Part shown: positions 1 through 10,067 of the stretch, in pieces
Layout of the letters: each line of letters starts with the position of its first letter
Numbering within the stretch: position 1 is the first letter of the stretch
From: Thiobaca trueperi
Lineage (GTDB): Bacteria > Pseudomonadota > Gammaproteobacteria > Chromatiales > Chromatiaceae
Assembly (NCBI RefSeq): GCF_004342175.1
Contig: NZ_SMAO01000011.1
Span: 1-64,000 of the forward strand
Reading direction: 5' to 3'
DNA length: 64,000 nt
Notes under the pieces: generated by a model
The model's database searches: none
Told to the model about the DNA's origin: nothing
The model's input: only the letters and a program-made list of their open reading frames with translations
Made by a program: the position numbers and the translations under genes

Positions 1-1
1 G

Positions 2-190
2 AACCAATATCGTGGTGATCTACGATCGTTGCTGACGGAAAACTTCGCCATTGTCGGTGAGTGAGTCAACGAAAAATTGGTATTAGCTCGGTATATTATC
101 GAACTGGTACGTAAAAGATTTCCAGGTACCAGAGTTTTTCGCGCCACCAAGAGACTGGATAAGTACGCACTTGAATATACTGAGATTTAA
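2..190 (+). pseudogene. 3' end of an unknown gene with an in-frame TGA
   Basis: The reading frame that enters from the left edge (NQYRGDLRSLL...) meets TGA at 62-64 and then stays open in the same frame (VNEKLVLARYI...) up to TAA at 188-190. Both halves look protein-like, with charged, helix-forming residues. This could be one C-terminal region broken by a nonsense change, or a gene that truly ends at 64 followed by chance coding. I do not recognise the family. Only the last part is in the window, so no function is assigned. Confidence 0.35.
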
Positions 191-254
191 CAATTGCTTG
201 CTACGGTTATTCGCCGGCGAAGTGAGGGGCGTAGGCTGAAGTGAGCCCGCGTAG

Positions 255-281
255 GGCGCAATAGCGATAGCGTATTGCGCC
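255..281. repeat. REP palindrome, inverted copy
   Basis: A near-perfect palindrome with arms GGCGCAATA and TATTGCGCC. It is preceded by GTAG, which is the reverse complement of the CTAC that follows the copies at 393 and 540. It is therefore inverted relative to the three downstream copies, giving a BIME-like arrangement next to a RAYT gene. Confidence 0.7.
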
Positions 282-282
282 G

Positions 283-707
283 CATGGTTGACAAGCGGTT
301 CGCGTGAACGCCACACCAACGCTGCATGCCGCTCGGATTTCGAGGTTTCGTCTGATGCTGCCAACCTGATCGACCTGTGCCAATGTCCATTCGGCGCAAT
401 ACGCTTCGCTATTGCGCCCTACGTCGTGAGCATGGTTGGCAAGCGGTGCGTCTCGATGCTCGACAGATGTTGCATGCTGCGCGAATTTCGAGGTTTTTTC
501 TGGTGCCGCCAACCTGCTCGCTCTGCGCTGCTTCCTTTCGGCGCAATACGCTTCGCTATTGCGCCCTACGTCGTGAGCATGGTTGGCAGGTGGTGCGTCT
601 CAATGCTCGACCGACGTTGCATACTGCTCGAACTTCGAGATTTTTCTGGTGCCGCCAACCTGCTCGCTCTGCGCTGCTTCCTTTCGGCGCAATACGCTTC
701 GCTATTG
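283..707. repeat. Three tandem ~146 bp REP-containing units
   Basis: Three head-to-tail units each start near GCATGGTTG and end in the palindrome GGCGCAATACGCTTCGCTAT (cores at 393-418, 540-565 and a 3'-truncated one at 686-707). Core spacing is 147 and 146 bp. The two right-hand units are nearly identical and the left one has diverged. The open frames across this stretch follow the repeat rather than a conserved protein, so I see no gene here. The last unit runs up to the RAYT gene 44 bp downstream. Confidence 0.75.
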
Positions 708-750
708 CTACGCCATGAACGGGGTCGGTGGATTCGATAAGGAGGGAGCA

Positions 751-1260
751 ATGCCCGATTATCGTCGCGTTCGAATTCCGGGTGGGACCTATTTCTTCAC
801 GGTGAATCTGCTGGAACGCTACCCGAACGATCTGCTGGTCCGACATATCGATGCGTTGCGCGAGTCGGTGCGACGGGTTCGGCGTCGCTATCCATTTCAT
901 ATAGACGCCTGGGTGGTTTTGCCGGATCACCTGCATGCCATCTGGACCTTGCCGGAAGGTGACGCCGATTACGCCAATCGGTGGCGGACCATCAAGCAGC
1001 ATTTCTCGCGCGCGATCGAATCGACCGAATATCGCTCGGCGGTGCGGATGCGTCGCGGCGAGCGGGGGATTTGGCAGCGGCGTTTCTGGGAGCATGCGAT
1101 TCGCGACGACCGCGATTTCGCGACGCATTGCGACTATGTGCACATCAATCCGGTGAAGCATGGCTATGTCGAGCGAACTCGGGATTGGCCGTTTTCAACC
1201 TTTTCCCGGTTCGTCGAAGCGGGTATCTATTCGGAGGATCGGGCGGTGAATCCGGCGTAG
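751..1260 (+). CDS. REP-associated tyrosine transposase (RAYT)
   Basis: A 169-residue IS200/IS605-like Y1 transposase of the RAYT group, which binds and cleaves REP hairpins as single strands. The HUH metal motif is seen in LPDHLHAIW and the likely nucleophile tyrosine in HCDYVHINPVKHG. The start ATG at 751 follows GGAGG by a good spacing. Length is typical of RAYTs. It stands alone, with no terminal IS ends, and REP copies lie just upstream, as usual for RAYTs that are vertically kept and mobilise REPs in trans. Both catalytic motifs are intact, so it may be active. Confidence 0.9.
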   Translation: MPDYRRVRIPGGTYFFTVNLLERYPNDLLVRHIDALRESVRRVRRRYPFHIDAWVVLPDHLHAIWTLPEGDADYANRWRTIKQHFSRAIESTEYRSAVRMRRGERGIWQRRFWEHAIRDDRDFATHCDYVHINPVKHGYVERTRDWPFSTFSRFVEAGIYSEDRAVNPA

Positions 1261-1384
1261 CAAGGTTGAATGGATAGAGCGGTGGCAATACCGTCCTGAT
1301 CTGCATTTGATGCCCGATGGCCGTGAAACCCATCGACCACCGATTCTGACAGTTGCCTGGAATGACTCAGGAAAGTGATGGCGC

Positions 1385-1430
1385 AGCGCAGGAGGATGAT
1401 GGGTTTCGCTGCGCTCTACTCATCCTACGC
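1385..1430. repeat. Second REP-like palindrome
   Basis: An imperfect hairpin with outer arms AGGATGA / TCATCCT around a GCTGCGCTCTAC centre. It lies between the RAYT stop and the end of tpm and overlaps the tpm 3' end. The sequence differs from the REP type at 255-707. It is probably a different REP family; only one copy is seen in this window. Confidence 0.4.
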
Positions 1431-2114
1431 CAGCACCTTCTGACTTTCGTTCCGCTGGCTGAGTCGATAGACCTTGTAGTAGACGCACTCTGGCGGCGCG
1501 TCGGGCGCTTGCGCGGCGTCTTCGATCACGGGCTCGACATGGCTCAGTTCGATCTCGAAACGCTCGCCGTAGAGGGCGGCGATTTCTGGTGCGGCGGCGG
1601 ATGCCTGGGCGGGTGACTGGCCTTCGTCGGCGTCCTCGGCGGTCAGGAGCAGGAGTTTGCGGGCCGCCGGGGTGATGGCATTCAGATGGGCGACGTAAGG
1701 GCGGCGGATGTCCTCCGGTAGCGCGGTGAAGGCGGTATGGTCATAAATGGCATCGACCGGTCCCAGATCCGCCTCGGTCATCGCGAAAAAGTCGCCACAG
1801 AGAATGCCAAGGTTCCCGTATCCCCAGCGGGTGAGCAACCCCTCGTTCCGTCGCGTGGGCTGCATCTGGTGTTCGCGAAAGAAGGCCCGAACCGCCAGTG
1901 CGCTCAATTCGATGCCGAGGACGCGATAGCCCTGCTCGACGAGCCAGAGCATGTCCAGACTCTTGCCGCAGAGCGGGACCAGCACGCGACTTCCCGGCGC
2001 CAGACCGAGACCGGGCCAGAAACGGATCAGGAGCGGGTTGACCGTTTTCTGGTGAAAGTCGGTTCGGCGGTCGCGCCAGTACTGCTGCCATAAGGCGTTG
2101 TCACGATTGATCAT
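1425..2114 (-). CDS. tpm: Thiopurine S-methyltransferase
   Basis: A 229-residue class I SAM-dependent methyltransferase of the bacterial TPMT family, the usual length. It transfers a methyl group from SAM to thiols; bacterial members also methylate selenium and tellurium oxyanions or thiopurines. The SAM-binding region is in VLVPLCGKSLDMLWL and the family N-terminus (W..YW..R...FH) is clear. It is a single gene, convergent with the RAYT gene. A C-terminal AQASAAAPE insert near residue 170 is low complexity. The physiological substrate here is not known. Confidence 0.9.
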   Translation of the reverse strand: MINRDNALWQQYWRDRRTDFHQKTVNPLLIRFWPGLGLAPGSRVLVPLCGKSLDMLWLVEQGYRVLGIELSALAVRAFFREHQMQPTRRNEGLLTRWGYGNLGILCGDFFAMTEADLGPVDAIYDHTAFTALPEDIRRPYVAHLNAITPAARKLLLLTAEDADEGQSPAQASAAAPEIAALYGERFEIELSHVEPVIEDAAQAPDAPPECVYYKVYRLSQRNESQKVLA

Positions 2115-2137
2115 GCGGATTCCGGTGCAGATGACAT

Positions 2138-2171
2138 AAAAAAGCCCAAGCCCGTGAACGGGCTTGGGCTT
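2138..2171 (-). terminator. Rho-independent terminator after tRNA-Ser
   Basis: A perfect 13 bp stem (2142-2154 with 2159-2171) and TTCA loop is followed, in the leftward direction, by a run of six U. It lies directly after the CCA end of the tRNA and before tpm. Confidence 0.9.
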
Positions 2172-2177
2172 GGTATG

Positions 2178-2268
2178 TGGCGGAGAGAGAGGGATTCGAA
2201 CCCTCGATAGGGGTTTAGCCTATACTCCCTTAGCAGGGGAGCGCCTTCAGCCACTCGGCCATCTCTCC
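2178..2268 (-). tRNA. tRNA-Ser (GCT anticodon)
   Basis: Reading leftward from 2268: acceptor GGAGAGA, D-arm GGCCGAGTGGCTGAAGGC, anticodon stem-loop CTCCCCTGCTAAGGGAG (anticodon GCT), a long variable arm as in class II tRNAs, T-arm GGGTTCGAATCCC, acceptor TCTCTCC and encoded GCCA. It decodes AGC/AGU. The csrA-tRNA-Ser order matches many gammaproteobacteria, including E. coli csrA-serV. Confidence 0.97.
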
Positions 2269-2320
2269 GGGGTACATCTAAGGCTGGAAGTCTTGAAGCA
2301 TTATAAGACTAGCACCGAAG

Positions 2321-2344
2321 GCCGGGCATGTTAACACGCCCGGC
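2321..2344. terminator. Hairpin downstream of csrA
   Basis: Arms GCCGGGC and GCCCGGC with an inner TGTTAACA palindrome and one A:C mismatch. A T-rich stretch follows on the + side (CTTTCTTTT). In the leftward direction it lies just after the csrA stop, with A-rich sequence before the stem, so it may end csrA transcription, less certainly than the terminator at 2138-2171. Confidence 0.55.
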
Positions 2345-2358
2345 TTTCTTTTGCCAAA

Positions 2359-2577
2359 TCAATCAAGCTGACCGACATGCTCGCCCGGATCGGCGACTGG
2401 TCCTCCTGCGGCCTGCTCCCGTTTGATCCGCTCGTAAATTTCTTCACGGTGGACAGCAACATCACGGGGTGCATTGACGCCGATACGAACCTGATTACCC
2501 TTGACGCCAAGTACAGTGACGGTGACTTCGTCACCAATCATGAGGGTTTCGCCGACGCGGCGAGTCAAGATTAACAT
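2359..2577 (-). CDS. csrA: Carbon storage regulator CsrA (RsmA)
   Basis: A 72-residue RNA-binding dimer that binds GGA motifs in mRNA leaders and controls translation and stability. The N-terminus [20 protein letters not shown] and the core [13 protein letters not shown], followed by VHREEIY, are the canonical beta-strands and RNA-binding residues. It is slightly longer than E. coli CsrA (61) because of a variable polar tail. It lies between lysC and tRNA-Ser, the expected gammaproteobacterial position. About 260 bp separate it from lysC, so it probably has its own promoter. Confidence 0.97.
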   Translation of the reverse strand: MLILTRRVGETLMIGDEVTVTVLGVKGNQVRIGVNAPRDVAVHREEIYERIKREQAAGGPVADPGEHVGQLD

Positions 2578-2838
2578 CGTAGATTTCTCCCTATTTTTCC
2601 CTTATCCGACTTGATGATTTGCCCGGCCCGGCAACCCGACCTCTTCTGTGCCGTACTCCGGGAGGCTCAACCACCCCCAGACCAAGCATGAGAAACGCTT
2701 CTCACCCTGGAATTCTAACAATCGCAAAGCGATATCCATAGCTTTTCGATCAATCGCATGAAATTTAGCCGATTTGATCGATTGCAAGATTGTGACAGAT
2801 TTTTCGCCAGTCCGTCGGTCGCCCGCGAGCGCGGGGGA

Positions 2839-4068
2839 CTAAGGCGCAGGATCTCCGGCCAGGCCAAATGCTTCATGCAGTGTCCGCACGCCCAGTTCCA
2901 GATATTTTTCATCGATCACGACCGAGATCTTGATCTCGGAGGTGGAGATCATGCGGATGTTGATCCCCTCTTTGGCCAGACTGGCGAACATCTGGCTGGC
3001 GATGCCGGCATGGCTGCGCATTCCGACCCCGACCAGCGAGACCTTGACGATCTGGGTGTCGCCCAGCACCTGGCGTGCGCCCAGAGTCTGCGCAATGCCC
3101 TGGAGGATTTCCAGCGCCCGCGCATAGTCGTTGCGATGGACGGTGAAGGTGAAATCCGTCAGCGCCTCCTGTGCGGCGATGTTCTGGATGATCATGTCGA
3201 CTTCGATATTGGCATCCGCAATCGGCCCCAGGATCTGATAGGCGACGCCGGGTTGATCCGGCACACCCAGCACGGTCAGCTTGGCCTCGTCGCGGCTGAA
3301 GGCGATTCCGGAGATCTTGGCGTCTTCCACAACTTCTTCCTCGAAGGTAATCAGGGTGCCCTCGCCCTCGCCAAAGCTGGAGAGGACACGCAGGGGGACT
3401 TTGTATTTGCCGGCAAACTCGACCGAACGGATCTGCAATACCTTGGAGCCGAGGCTGGCCATTTCCAGCATTTCCTCGAAGGTGATGCGGGAGAGTTTGC
3501 GGGCCTTGGGCTCGACGCGCGGATCCGTGGTGTAGACCCCGTCCACGTCGGTATAGATCTGGCACTCGTCGGCCTTGAGCGCGGCGGCGATGGCGACGGC
3601 GGAGGTATCCGAACCGCCGCGACCGAGTGTGGTGATGTCGCCCTGTTCATCGACGCCCTGGAAACCGGCGACTACGACCACCCGTCCGGCATCCAGATCG
3701 GCGCGCACGCGTGCGGCGTCGATGTCGCGGATCCGTGCCTTGTTATGGGCGCTGTCGGTGAGGATATGCACCTGCGCGCCGGTATAGGAGCGGGCCGGAC
3801 AGCCCTTGGCTGCCAGCGCCATGCTCAGAAGGGCGATGGTGACCTGTTCGCCGGTGGACATGAGCACATCCAGCTCGCGCGGCTCGGGGCGCTCCTGGAT
3901 CTGTTTCGCCAGTCCGATCAGCCGATCCGTCTCGCCCGACATGGCCGAGACCACCACCACGATCTGATGTCCCTGTTCGCGCCAGCGTTTGACGCGCTCG
4001 GCAACCGCCTGGATGCGCTCGACAGCGCCGACCGAGGTTCCACCGTATTTCTGCACGATCAGGGCCAT
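2839..4068 (-). CDS. lysC: Aspartate kinase, monofunctional
   Basis: A 409-residue enzyme that phosphorylates L-aspartate, the first step of lysine, threonine and methionine synthesis. The N-terminal kinase domain starts [10 protein letters not shown], and the C-terminal part (from about residue 265) carries two ACT domains for feedback control by lysine and/or threonine. The length matches Pseudomonas-type LysC. The alaS-lysC-csrA order is common in gammaproteobacteria. The 225 bp gap to alaS holds a long hexamer-repeat hairpin. Confidence 0.95.
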   Translation of the reverse strand: MALIVQKYGGTSVGAVERIQAVAERVKRWREQGHQIVVVVSAMSGETDRLIGLAKQIQERPEPRELDVLMSTGEQVTIALLSMALAAKGCPARSYTGAQVHILTDSAHNKARIRDIDAARVRADLDAGRVVVVAGFQGVDEQGDITTLGRGGSDTSAVAIAAALKADECQIYTDVDGVYTTDPRVEPKARKLSRITFEEMLEMASLGSKVLQIRSVEFAGKYKVPLRVLSSFGEGEGTLITFEEEVVEDAKISGIAFSRDEAKLTVLGVPDQPGVAYQILGPIADANIEVDMIIQNIAAQEALTDFTFTVHRNDYARALEILQGIAQTLGARQVLGDTQIVKVSLVGVGMRSHAGIASQMFASLAKEGINIRMISTSEIKISVVIDEKYLELGVRTLHEAFGLAGDPAP

Positions 4069-4171
4069 CGTTTCTTCCTGTCCTGTCTGTCTTGCATTGT
4101 TTCTATCTCTACAGTTGGCAGTTGGCAGTAAACACGGCGTGCCTCCAGCTCATTTCGAGACCGCCTCTGAT

Positions 4172-4239
4172 CGTTGTCGTTGTCGTAATCGAGGATTCGC
4201 AAGCTGACGATTACGACAACGACAACGACAACGACAACG
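4172..4239. repeat. Hairpin built of GACAAC hexamers
   Basis: The left arm 4172-4191 (CGTTGTCGTTGTCGTAATCG) pairs perfectly with 4208-4227. The right side carries extra ACGACA/ACAACG hexamer copies to 4239. The loop is about 16 nt. It sits between alaS and lysC, in their shared transcript if they are co-transcribed. There is no U tract, so it is not a typical terminator. It may be an mRNA processing or stabilising hairpin, or simply a simple-sequence repeat. Confidence 0.7.
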
Positions 4240-4293
4240 AACGGCCTCGGAATTTCTTAAGGCGCTAGAGGCGCTAACTTGATCTGAGGATTG

Positions 4294-6891
4294 TCAACGA
4301 CTTCTCACCCAATCCTCGACCAGCGCCAGCGCCGCTGGCAGTCCGGCTGGATCGTTACCGCCAGCCTGCGCCATGTCGGGACGCCCGCCGCCTTTGCCGC
4401 CGACTTTGGCCGCGACCGCGCCGATGAGGTCGCCAGCCTTGAAGCGGTCGGTGAGGTCTTTGGTGACGCCGGCCACCAGACTGACCTTGCCTTCGGATTC
4501 GGTCGCCAGCAGCACGACGGCTGAACCGAGTTTGTCCTTGAGCTGATCCAGGGTGACGCGCAGGCTCTTGGGATCGACGCCGTCGAGCCGCGCCGCGAGA
4601 ACCTGAACACCATCGATGACAACCGCCTGCGAGGCCAGATCCTGTCCGGCTGAACTGGCAAGTTTCGACTTGATCTGCTCCAGCTCCTTTTCGAGCCGGC
4701 GCGCGCGGTCGATCAACTGCATGACGCGCTCATCGACATCCTCGCGTCCGCCCTTGAGCAGACCGGCGAGACGCAGCAGTCGATCCTCGTCCGCCTCGAT
4801 CCAGTCCAGGGCATTGGCGCCGGTTGTGGCCTCAATACGGCGCACGCCGGAGGCGATACCGCCTTCGCTCAGGATCTTGAACAGCCCGATGTCGCCAACC
4901 GCCTTGACATGGGTGCCGCCGCAGAGTTCGGTGGAGAAATCGCCCATGCGCAGCACGCGCACCTGCTCGGCATATTTCTCGCCAAAGAGCGCCACGGCCC
5001 CGGACGCCTTGGCGTCATCCAGATTCATGATCCGGGTCTCGACCAGATGATTGGCGCGCACCTCGCGATTGACCATCCGTTCGATGGTCAGGAGCTGCTC
5101 GCGCGAGACCGGTTCGAAATGCGAAAAGTCGAAGCGCAGACGCTCCGGCCCGACGAGCGAGCCTTTCTGCTGCACATGCTCGCCGAGCACCTGACGCAGC
5201 GCCGCATGCAGCAGATGGGTTGCGGAGTGATTGAGCGCGATGGCGCGTCGCCGCTCGGCATCCACCTGGGCCTCGACCCGGTCGCCGACCGTCAGTTGAC
5301 CCTCGGTCACGCGCCCGACATGAATCAGCACACCGTCGCCTTTCTTCTGGGTGTCAAGCACCTCGAAGCGGGCGGTTTCGGCGGTCAGCCAGCCGTGGTC
5401 GCCGACCTGTCCGCCGGATTCGCCATAAAAAGGCGAGAGATCAAGGATAACCAGACCTTCTTCACCCGTTTCCAGCACATCACAGGAATCGCCGTCGCGG
5501 TAAAGCGCCACGACCGTCGCCTCTTCCTGGAGCCGCTCATAGCCGCAGAAATCGGTCTCGCCCTGAATCTGGATCTCCAGCGTCTGACCGGCGCCAAACT
5601 GGCTCGCGGCGCGAGCGCGCTCCTTCTGTCGGCCCATCGCCTGCTCGAAACCCTCCATGTCGAGGGTCAGGTCACGCTCACGGGCGATGTCTGCGGTGAG
5701 GTCGGTCGGAAAACCATAGGTGTCATAGAGCTTGAACACGGTTTCGCCGGGGATGCGACCATCCTTCAGCCCGGCGATGGCCTCGTCGAGAATGCGCATG
5801 CCATTGTCAAGCGTCTCGGCGAACCGCTCTTCTTCCAGCAGAATGATGCGCTCGACATGCGCCTGGGCGGTGCGCAGCTCGGGATAGGCCGCGCCCATTT
5901 CGGCCACCAGCGCCGCCACCAGGCGATGAAAGAAGGGTTCGGAACAGCCGAGCCGATAACCATGACGGATGGCCCGGCGCATGATGCGGCGCAGCACATA
6001 GCCGCGTCCCTCGTTGCCGGGGGTGACGCCGTCGATGATCAGAAAGACCGCCGAACGGATATGGTCGGCGATGACGCGCAGCGATTTGTCGGCGCGATCG
6101 GCGCAGCCGGTCACGGTCGCCGCCGCCTCGATCAGATGACTGAAGAGATCGATCTCGTAATTGCTGTGCACGCCCTGCATGACCGCCGCCAGACGCTCCA
6201 GACCCATGCCGGTATCGACCGAGGGATGCGGCAGCGGGGTCAGGGTGCCGCTGGCGTCGCGGTTGAACTGCATGAAGACCAGATTCCAGATCTCGACATA
6301 GCGGTCGCCGTCCGCGTCGGGCGAGCCGGGCGGGCCGCCGGGGATCTCGGGGCCGTGGTCGTAGAAGATCTCGGAGCAGGGACCGCAGGGGCCGGTGTCG
6401 CCCATCGACCAGAAGTTGTCCTTGGCGTCGCAGCGCGAGAAACGGGCGGGATCGACGCCGATCTCCTTGAGCCAGATGTCGGCGGCCTCGTCGTCTTCGG
6501 TGAAGACCGTCACCCACAGACGCTCGGGCGGCAGCGCCAGCACACGGGTCAGATAATCCCAGGCGTATTCGATGGCCTCGCGCTTGAAATAATCGCCGAA
6601 GCTGAAATTGCCGAGCATCTCGAAAAAGGTGTGATGGCGGGCGGTATAACCGACGTTTTCCAGGTCATTGTGCTTGCCGCCGGCGCGCACGCAGCGTTGC
6701 GAGCTGACGGCGCGGTTGTAGGCGCGGCGCTCACGACCCAGAAAGACCTCTTTGAACTGCACCATGCCGGCATTGGTGAACAGCAGGGTGGGGTCATTGC
6801 CGGGGATCAGGGGGCTGGACGCCACCCGCTCATGTTGGCGCTGTGCGAAATAATCAAGAAAGCTCGCTCGAAGCTCGGCACTGGTGGTCAT
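4294..6891 (-). CDS. alaS: Alanyl-tRNA synthetase
   Basis: An 865-residue cytoplasmic class II synthetase that charges tRNA-Ala. The N-terminal catalytic domain has [10 protein letters not shown]. The editing domain has zinc ligands in [11 protein letters not shown] and [13 protein letters not shown]. The C-terminal DHHA1/C-Ala domain ends near [15 protein letters not shown]. Length is normal. recX lies 35 bp upstream and recA beyond it, so recA-recX-alaS may be transcribed together, as in E. coli. Confidence 0.98.
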   Translation of the reverse strand: MTTSAELRASFLDYFAQRQHERVASSPLIPGNDPTLLFTNAGMVQFKEVFLGRERRAYNRAVSSQRCVRAGGKHNDLENVGYTARHHTFFEMLGNFSFGDYFKREAIEYAWDYLTRVLALPPERLWVTVFTEDDEAADIWLKEIGVDPARFSRCDAKDNFWSMGDTGPCGPCSEIFYDHGPEIPGGPPGSPDADGDRYVEIWNLVFMQFNRDASGTLTPLPHPSVDTGMGLERLAAVMQGVHSNYEIDLFSHLIEAAATVTGCADRADKSLRVIADHIRSAVFLIIDGVTPGNEGRGYVLRRIMRRAIRHGYRLGCSEPFFHRLVAALVAEMGAAYPELRTAQAHVERIILLEEERFAETLDNGMRILDEAIAGLKDGRIPGETVFKLYDTYGFPTDLTADIARERDLTLDMEGFEQAMGRQKERARAASQFGAGQTLEIQIQGETDFCGYERLQEEATVVALYRDGDSCDVLETGEEGLVILDLSPFYGESGGQVGDHGWLTAETARFEVLDTQKKGDGVLIHVGRVTEGQLTVGDRVEAQVDAERRRAIALNHSATHLLHAALRQVLGEHVQQKGSLVGPERLRFDFSHFEPVSREQLLTIERMVNREVRANHLVETRIMNLDDAKASGAVALFGEKYAEQVRVLRMGDFSTELCGGTHVKAVGDIGLFKILSEGGIASGVRRIEATTGANALDWIEADEDRLLRLAGLLKGGREDVDERVMQLIDRARRLEKELEQIKSKLASSAGQDLASQAVVIDGVQVLAARLDGVDPKSLRVTLDQLKDKLGSAVVLLATESEGKVSLVAGVTKDLTDRFKAGDLIGAVAAKVGGKGGGRPDMAQAGGNDPAGLPAALALVEDWVRSR

Positions 6892-6926
6892 GGGGAAGGT
6901 CTCGATGAACCGCTGGTGGTGAACGG

Positions 6927-7382
6927 TCAGTCATGCCGACGCAGGAAGCGCCGGATTGAATCGGTGGGAAAACCGCGCTGTTCCAGGAAACGCGCACGCC
7001 GACCGAGGTCAGTGCGATCCGTGGGCGGTTCGTTGCCAAAACGTCGATCATGGACAGCAGCCAGGGCGTCTGCCCAATCGTCTCTCAATGGTTCCAGGTG
7101 ACGGTCGATCAGCTCGTCTGCCAGCCCTTTTTCGCGCAGTTCGCCGCGAATGCGCAGTGGACCGAAGCCTTTGCCGACGCGCTCGGCGACATAGTGTTCG
7201 GCCAGACGCGACTCGTCAATGGAGCCCTCTGCCATGAGCCGATCCAGCGCCGCATCAATGTCTGCGCTGTCGAAGCCGCGTGCTGCGAGCTTATGCGCCA
7301 GTTCACGCCGCGAGTGCTCGCGCATCGCCAGGAGTTTCAGTGCCCGCTGTGCGATCTCGGTTGCCGGATCCGCAGCGGTCAT
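6927..7382 (-). CDS. recX: Regulatory protein RecX
   Basis: A 151-residue, all-helical three-repeat protein that binds RecA filaments and limits their growth. The family pattern is visible: [17 protein letters not shown], then [21 protein letters not shown]. It lies 29 bp downstream of recA and 35 bp upstream of alaS, as in most gammaproteobacteria, so it is probably expressed from the recA promoter. Confidence 0.95.
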   Translation of the reverse strand: MTAADPATEIAQRALKLLAMREHSRRELAHKLAARGFDSADIDAALDRLMAEGSIDESRLAEHYVAERVGKGFGPLRIRGELREKGLADELIDRHLEPLRDDWADALAAVHDRRFGNEPPTDRTDLGRRARFLEQRGFPTDSIRRFLRRHD

Positions 7383-7411
7383 CGGCTGGAAAATGGCTTG
7401 GACGTGGGAGC

Positions 7412-8527
<1,116 letters not shown>

Positions 8528-8602
8528 TTCGCCTCCGTCAAGCCTGATGCCAAACTGGAAAGGCGCGGATTATGGCATAGCCGTTTCCGGGCGTCATGGA
8601 TC

Positions 8603-8672
8603 TAAACCGCGCCCGGTGCGGCATCTGATGTTTTTGGTTTGGAAGCGCATACCGCGCTGGTCGCGATTTAAA
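8603..8672. repeat. TTAAACCGCG-type dispersed repeat (recA-pncC gap)
   Basis: About 70 bp starting CTAAACCGCGCCCGGTGCGG and ending GTCGCGATTTAAA. The left 20 bp match the copy at 47650. Its TTTAA end provides the stop codon of pncC (TAA at 8668-8670). This is the shortest full copy in the window. Confidence 0.65.
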
Positions 8673-9162
8673 GCTGTTCCAGCAAGCCGTCAAGGGCGAT
8701 CCGTACCGCCTGCTGACGAACCGACTCACGGTCGCCCGCCAACTGCATGCATTGCGTCACAATCCGTCCGGGCAGCCCCCAGGCAAACCACACCGTCCCC
8801 ACCGGTTTCTCCGCACTGCCCCCGCCCGGCCCCGCGATCCCGCTGATGGCAATGGCGACCTGCGCCCGACTCTGCGCCAGTGCGCCAGCCGCCATTTCCT
8901 TTACCACTGGCTCGCTGACCGCGCCATGCCGGGTCAGTGTCTCCAGCGCGACGCCGAGCATTTCCTGTTTGGCGGCGTTGCTGTAGGTCACGAATCCCCG
9001 GTCGAACCAGGCGCTGCTACCGGCTACATCCGTGACCGTTTTTGCGATCCAGCCGCCGGTGCAGGACTCAGCGGTCGTCAGCATCCAGCCGCGAGCCAGC
9101 AGCCGCTCGCCGATGCGTGCGGCGAGAGAGATGAGCGATTCAGGGGTGGCTTGATCTGTCAT
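8668..9162 (-). CDS. pncC: Nicotinamide-nucleotide amidase, CinA C-terminal family
   Basis: A 164-residue stand-alone CinA C-terminal domain that hydrolyses NMN to nicotinic acid mononucleotide in pyridine nucleotide recycling. The family signature AESCTGGWIAKTVTDVAGSS and AISGIAGPGGG are present. ATG at 9162 gives the usual length; the frame is open further upstream but the extra sequence is not family-like. It lies upstream of recA in the same direction, a frequent arrangement. Its stop codon lies inside a dispersed repeat. Confidence 0.93.
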   Translation of the reverse strand: MTDQATPESLISLAARIGERLLARGWMLTTAESCTGGWIAKTVTDVAGSSAWFDRGFVTYSNAAKQEMLGVALETLTRHGAVSEPVVKEMAAGALAQSRAQVAIAISGIAGPGGGSAEKPVGTVWFAWGLPGRIVTQCMQLAGDRESVRQQAVRIALDGLLEQL

Positions 9163-9171
9163 AGAATTCAG
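9156..9171. promoter_or_regulatory. Possible LexA-type box at the pncC start
   Basis: CTGTCATAGAATTCAG has the form CTG-N10-CAG of gammaproteobacterial LexA boxes, but the centre is not the preferred AT alternation. It overlaps the pncC start codon, which would suit repression of a pncC-recA unit. I see no better match in front of recA. Low confidence: a match to CTG-N10-CAG alone occurs by chance. Confidence 0.25.
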
Positions 9172-9216
9172 GATAATCGCTGCTGCTCGGCGGCAATGAC
9201 TGGAGCCACCATCGAC

Positions 9217-9498
9217 ATGAATGATCTGGACATCCGCTGCGAACATAAGCCATCTCCCGCCAAGCTGGAGGTGATGGGGGTCGATGATTGGGCGATCTGG
9301 AAAAAAGAGCCCTCAAGTTTCCCGTGGCGCTATGCGCAAACCGAAACCTGCTATGTACTGCGTGGGCGATTCATTGTGACGCCCGATGACGGCATGCCGC
9401 AAACCTTTGGACGCGGTGATCTCATCACCTTTCCTGCCGGGTTGTCATGCACCTGGGAGATACTGGAGTCGGTTGAAAAACATTACCGTTTCGGCTGA
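9217..9498 (+). CDS. Small cupin-domain protein
   Basis: A 93-residue single-domain cupin of the DUF861 / ureidoglycine aminohydrolase-like type. The beta-barrel pattern is seen in ETCYVLRGRF and FGRGDLITFPAGLSCTWEI. Such small cupins usually bind a metal or a small ligand; the substrate cannot be told here. ATG at 9217 has GGAG about 10 bases upstream; an ATG at 9196 would add seven residues. It is divergent from pncC, with a short shared promoter region, and is followed 25 bp later by the DUF302 gene, probably in one operon. Confidence 0.85.
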   Translation: MNDLDIRCEHKPSPAKLEVMGVDDWAIWKKEPSSFPWRYAQTETCYVLRGRFIVTPDDGMPQTFGRGDLITFPAGLSCTWEILESVEKHYRFG

Positions 9499-9523
9499 AT
9501 CTGCCCACAGAGAGGATCGCGAT

Positions 9524-10033
9524 ATGCGTTCATCCATCCGCTTGACCGCCCCCTGGCTGGCTCTGCTCGCTTGCCTGCCGTTGCTCATTCTGGCCTCGAC
9601 CCTCCGTGCGGAGGGAATGAAGATCGCCGACACCGTTTTCAAGCTCCCGCTGGCCGAGGGCGTTTCCATGGATGACGCGGTCGATTCCATGCTGCTGCGC
9701 GCCAATGCGCTGAACTTCAAGCTGGTCGCGCGGCTGCCGCTCTACAAGGAGCTGGAGGCCATGAGTGTACCGACCAGACGGGTCGAGATCTTCCAGTTCT
9801 GCGATGCCCGCATCGCCGCGCGCATGCTGGCGGTCAATCTGGACTTCGCCGCCTATCTGCCGTGCCGCATCACGCTCATCGAGGATGAGCACGGCAAGCC
9901 CTGGCTGGTGACGCTGGATCTGGATCCGGTCATTCAGATGGCCGATCTGCCGCCGGATCTCCAGGCGCTCGCCATTCAGGTGCGCGACACCATGAACGAG
10001 ATCATGCAGGCCGGCGCCAGTGGCGATCTGTGA
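9524..10033 (+). CDS. Exported DUF302 protein
   Basis: A 169-residue protein with a cleavable signal peptide (hydrophobic segment about residues 9-27, ending TLRAEG) followed by a DUF302 domain. The family fold is recognisable from the FKLVARLPLYKELEA and RVEIFQFCDARIAARML segments. DUF302 function is unknown; proteins of this family are common in sulfur oxidisers. The start ATG follows AGAGAGG. It is probably co-transcribed with the preceding cupin gene and secreted to the periplasm. Confidence 0.85.
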   Translation: MRSSIRLTAPWLALLACLPLLILASTLRAEGMKIADTVFKLPLAEGVSMDDAVDSMLLRANALNFKLVARLPLYKELEAMSVPTRRVEIFQFCDARIAARMLAVNLDFAAYLPCRITLIEDEHGKPWLVTLDLDPVIQMADLPPDLQALAIQVRDTMNEIMQAGASGDL

Positions 10034-10067
10034 GACGATTGGCGGGAGACGGTTTTGAGAAAGCGGC

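Noticed and set aside
283-707. Regular repeats as a CRISPR array
   Set aside because: Units are ~146 bp, the inter-palindrome parts are themselves similar, and no cas gene is near; a RAYT explains the palindromes.
288-740. A 150-codon open frame through the REP region
   Set aside because: It follows the tandem repeats, has repeated Arg/Cys-rich segments and no ribosome site; a by-product of the repeat.
2758-4131. Long open frame opposite lysC
   Set aside because: Antisense to a clear aspartokinase; a high-GC codon-bias shadow.
4909-7101. 730-codon open frame opposite alaS
   Set aside because: Fully antisense to alaS with no domain-like sequence.
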